Shown: in pieces, positions 62,331 to 64,000 of the stretch | Numbering within the stretch: the first letter of the stretch is position 1 | Layout: each line of letters begins with the position of its first letter | NCBI GenBank assembly: GCA_018907035.1 | Contig: JACCIC010000099.1 | Span: 1,302,501 to 1,366,500 of the forward strand | DNA length: 64,000 nt | DNA from: Sycobia sp. Sy_11 | Taxonomy: Eukaryota; Arthropoda; Insecta; Hymenoptera; Epichrysomallidae | Direction of reading: 5' to 3' | Made by a program: the position numbers and the translations under genes | The notes under the pieces: generated by a model | Databases searched by the model: none | What the model was told of the DNA's origin: nothing | What the model saw: only the letters and a program-made list of their open reading frames with translations

Positions 62331-64000
62331 ATTTAAAAATAAATGATAGTGCAAAATTAAAATTAAAACAAGTGTATATAAGAAGTGTATATAGTAAATT
62401 CCATCCTATAAGTTGCATTGTCATCATAAATTTAAGTTGATGATTTTACGTGACATAATATATATAATACTAATGGTTACGAAAACCAAATGATTGACTA
62501 AAGTGAAATGTGATTTTTATCGGCCAAATTAATTACTGCATTATTAATATGTACTTTTTCAAACACTACCGTGACATTCTTATTTTCTTTAGAGTACAAT
62601 TTTTAATAGTCCTTGCTTAACTTCCTTGAAAATTGTATATATTTTAATAAAATTTAGTAAAATCGAATGACCAGATAATGTTGATATTTTTCAATATGTA
62701 ATTTTTAAAATAATTATTAAACATACTTGTTGACTTCTGTTTTTAAATTCTTAATCAAAATTTTTCATTTAAATTTCCATATAGAAATGAGGATTTATAA
62801 TGTATTAGATATTCAAAGTAAAAAGTTAGATTGTAAATATTAATTAATCATTTAAATGAAACAATTTACATACAATTATTCATTGATAAATGTATGAATT
62901 TACATATCTACAATTGAATATATTAAAAAAAAAACAGTAAAATCGAAGAATAAATATCTTCACTCTAATGTAAATAATAGGAAAGTAAGTAATAAGCATG
63001 ATCCAGTACAATAACTATTATTTAATGGTACGAAATAAAGTTAGAATTTAATTGATATTCAGGATATTAGAAAGTGTATTTGACGTCTAACCAGTTTATT
63101 ATGTAATTATATTGTAGTTGTAAATTTTATAAATGTTCAACTAACACTTAATATCGACTAATTGTATAAGTTAGGGTTTGTTAAATATTTAAGCATTGAA
63201 GTTAAACATCATATTTCACAGCTAAATATGGAAGGATAATTGAAAATAACTATAATTTTAAATAAAATAAAGTATCGTTAACTATCGTGAAAATGCTTTT
63301 GGATATATTATATTATTTCACTATGTGTACTATGCTGCTAAATCAGTGTAAAATAATATTGTACAATCAATGTATCAATACTGATTTAATTTGAATAAAG
63401 AAAAACTTCCTGTGCCTCTGAAAAAATGGTAATGTTATTTTATTATTTATTGAATATTGTAAATTGAATTAAAAAATTTTAAATAAAAAAAATGTGTAAA
63501 ACAATCTTTAACCGTAGCGCCTAACTGATGCAACCATTCATACAGCGATGTATAAACGAAGGCGCAATGTAGGTGCATTTGGTAATATTCAATGTAGAAT
63601 TTCATATTCTGTTACAAATATATTGTATTAATTTAATGGCTTGTATCTATATATAAAAAAACTATTCTTTCAATATTGATAAACAATTTTTTGCAAATAC
63701 CGTAAATTAATTTTGATAAATGTCTATTTTAAATATATGCCATGTACTGAATAACAAGAACCAACATTTGCGTAATGATTTATAAAATAACTTGAATTTA
63801 GATAAAATATGCTATTCCAAAATGTAATTTCTTCAACAATACTTGAAATTTTAAAAAAGTAAATATAAAGGAATTATTTATTCTTTTATATTTGCATCGG
63901 CATATTTGTTCATATTTACGATATGTTTCCTACAATAATCTTTCATTATGATCATAATAATAAAATCTTTTTGTTTATAATTGTCTCATATTTGAATTAT
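62330..64000. other. Very AT-rich intergenic DNA
   Basis: Nothing recognisable is seen in any frame; stops are dense to the end of the window. Confidence 0.6.

Overview
This is an AT-rich animal genomic window and almost certainly insect. It carries a chitin-binding cuticular protein gene of the Rebers-Riddiford (RR) class, GT-AG introns, a 5'-truncated non-LTR retrotransposon tail, dozens of dinucleotide microsatellites and CpG-rich islands set in AT-rich DNA. The normal CpG frequency and long (AT)n tracts would suit a hymenopteran such as an ant or wasp. That placement is inference; no species marker is visible. There are no operons, CRISPR arrays, rRNA genes or convincing tRNA genes.

One protein-coding gene can be supported. 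Its first coding exon (4311-4328) holds only six codons, the start of a signal peptide. A 38,584-bp intron (4329-42912) follows, then a single large exon (42913-44583). The 562-residue product is a secreted cuticular protein: signal peptide, a short acidic linker, an RR chitin-binding domain with two cysteines, and a long Pro/Ala/Gln/Tyr-rich tail with a pure CAG run. The promoter and 5' leader lie in a GC-rich island (about 3200-5700). Candidate polyadenylation signals lie at 44935 and 45069.

The intron is a mosaic. AT-rich blocks alternate with CpG-rich islands (the largest at about 26.5-28.5 kb), with at least 19 (AT)n tracts and several (CT)n/(GA)n tracts. It also holds an antisense 5'-truncated non-LTR retrotransposon (24894-25490), a MITE-like element (34784-35123), several foldbacks, and a heavily broken coding relic on the minus strand (about 17.68-18.95 kb) that I cannot identify. 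A degraded cellular gene, transposon gene or endogenous viral gene are all possible.

Downstream of the gene (about 45.1-64 kb) I see intergenic DNA: more microsatellites, a roughly 264-bp long inverted repeat (57418-57681), and a short open frame beginning with a good signal peptide (57933). No further gene can be supported. The strongest items for follow-up are the minus-strand relic, the long hairpin at 57.4-57.7 kb, the MITE-like element and the island-rich giant intron. I did not find a convincing new multi-gene system.
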